The notes beneath the pieces are model-generated. The model was not told the origin of the DNA and made no database searches. It saw only the letters and a list, made by a program, of their open reading frames with translations. The translations under genes and the position numbers were made by a program. Below, piece after piece: positions 63,846 to 64,000 of a stretch of DNA of 64,000 bases. How positions within the stretch are numbered: the stretch's first letter is position 1; each line of letters begins with the position of its first letter. Location: assembly GCF_027887165.1 (NCBI RefSeq), contig NC_077228.1, positions 209,782,502 to 209,846,501 on the forward strand, written 5' to 3'. The stretch is from Monodelphis domestica. Its lineage: Eukaryota; Chordata; Mammalia; Didelphimorphia; Didelphidae.

Positions 63846-64000
63846 AAACACATTTTCTAAGAGCTAATGTAATATAATTTTTTTTCATTATCCTTACCAT
63901 TCCTTGCCCCCACTTCCCAGATAATTGAGAGTTGACTTTTTTTCTTCAAAAAGAGCTCTTATTTTTCCAGAAACATTAAACCTACATGATGATTAAAGCT

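Overview
The window is eukaryotic nuclear DNA from a marsupial. The evidence is: (i) two multi-exon vertebrate genes with canonical splice sites, (ii) many tRNA-headed CORE-SINEs of marsupial type, including MAR1-type copies with an RTE/BovB-like tail, and (iii) a young full-length L1 with older relatives. The abundant SINE resembles the WSINE1 type known from Australian marsupials, but I name it from memory and it would need a repeat-library check. Much of the sequence is repeat-derived.

Host genes. TACO1 (mitochondrial translational activator of COX1, YebC/PmpR family) is complete on the + strand: five coding exons at 21502-27273 giving 293 residues. MAP3K3 (MEKK3) begins on the same strand. 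Its CpG-rich promoter and 5'UTR lie around 36.9-37.6 kb. Coding exon 1 supplies only ATGG (37604-37607), and after a 24.3 kb intron exon 2 (61901-62022) supplies residues 2-42. The rest of MAP3K3 lies beyond the window. TACO1 followed by MAP3K3 on one strand is the order known in other mammals. DCAF7 would be expected to the left, and no DCAF7 coding exon is visible here.

Layout. 1-13.2 kb: intergenic, with old CR1/L3-like LINE pieces on both strands, two 7SL RNA retropseudogenes, an orphan antisense L1 5'UTR, a short solo LTR, SINEs, and stretches I cannot assign. 12.8-20.2 kb: a three-level nest, in which a young full-length L1 (13362-19598) sits in the A-tail of a SINE that itself sits in an older L1. 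20.8-21.2 kb: a SINE split by a hAT-type MITE. 21.4-27.3 kb: TACO1. 27.3-36.5 kb: L2, CR1/L3, L1 3' ends and SINEs. 36.5-38.1 kb: MAP3K3 promoter and CpG island with repeated inverted CCAAT boxes. 38.1-61.9 kb: MAP3K3 intron 1, holding L2 copies, a 150 bp tandem duplication, an antisense CR1 and a large block (48.0-57 kb) of decayed L1 copies broken up by SINEs, a MITE, a MAR1 and a solo LTR. 62.0-64.0 kb: MAP3K3 intron 2 with a SINE split by a second, related solo LTR.

I see no tRNA or other RNA gene that looks functional, no CRISPR array and no prokaryotic element. The observations most worth a second look are the nearly intact L1 with one late nonsense codon and a G-rich inter-ORF region, an in-place micro-inversion inside a dead L1, the 7SL pseudogene pair, overlapping splice donors in TACO1 exon 2, uORFs and a GATTG-box series at MAP3K3, and a conserved 3' hairpin in the SINE family.
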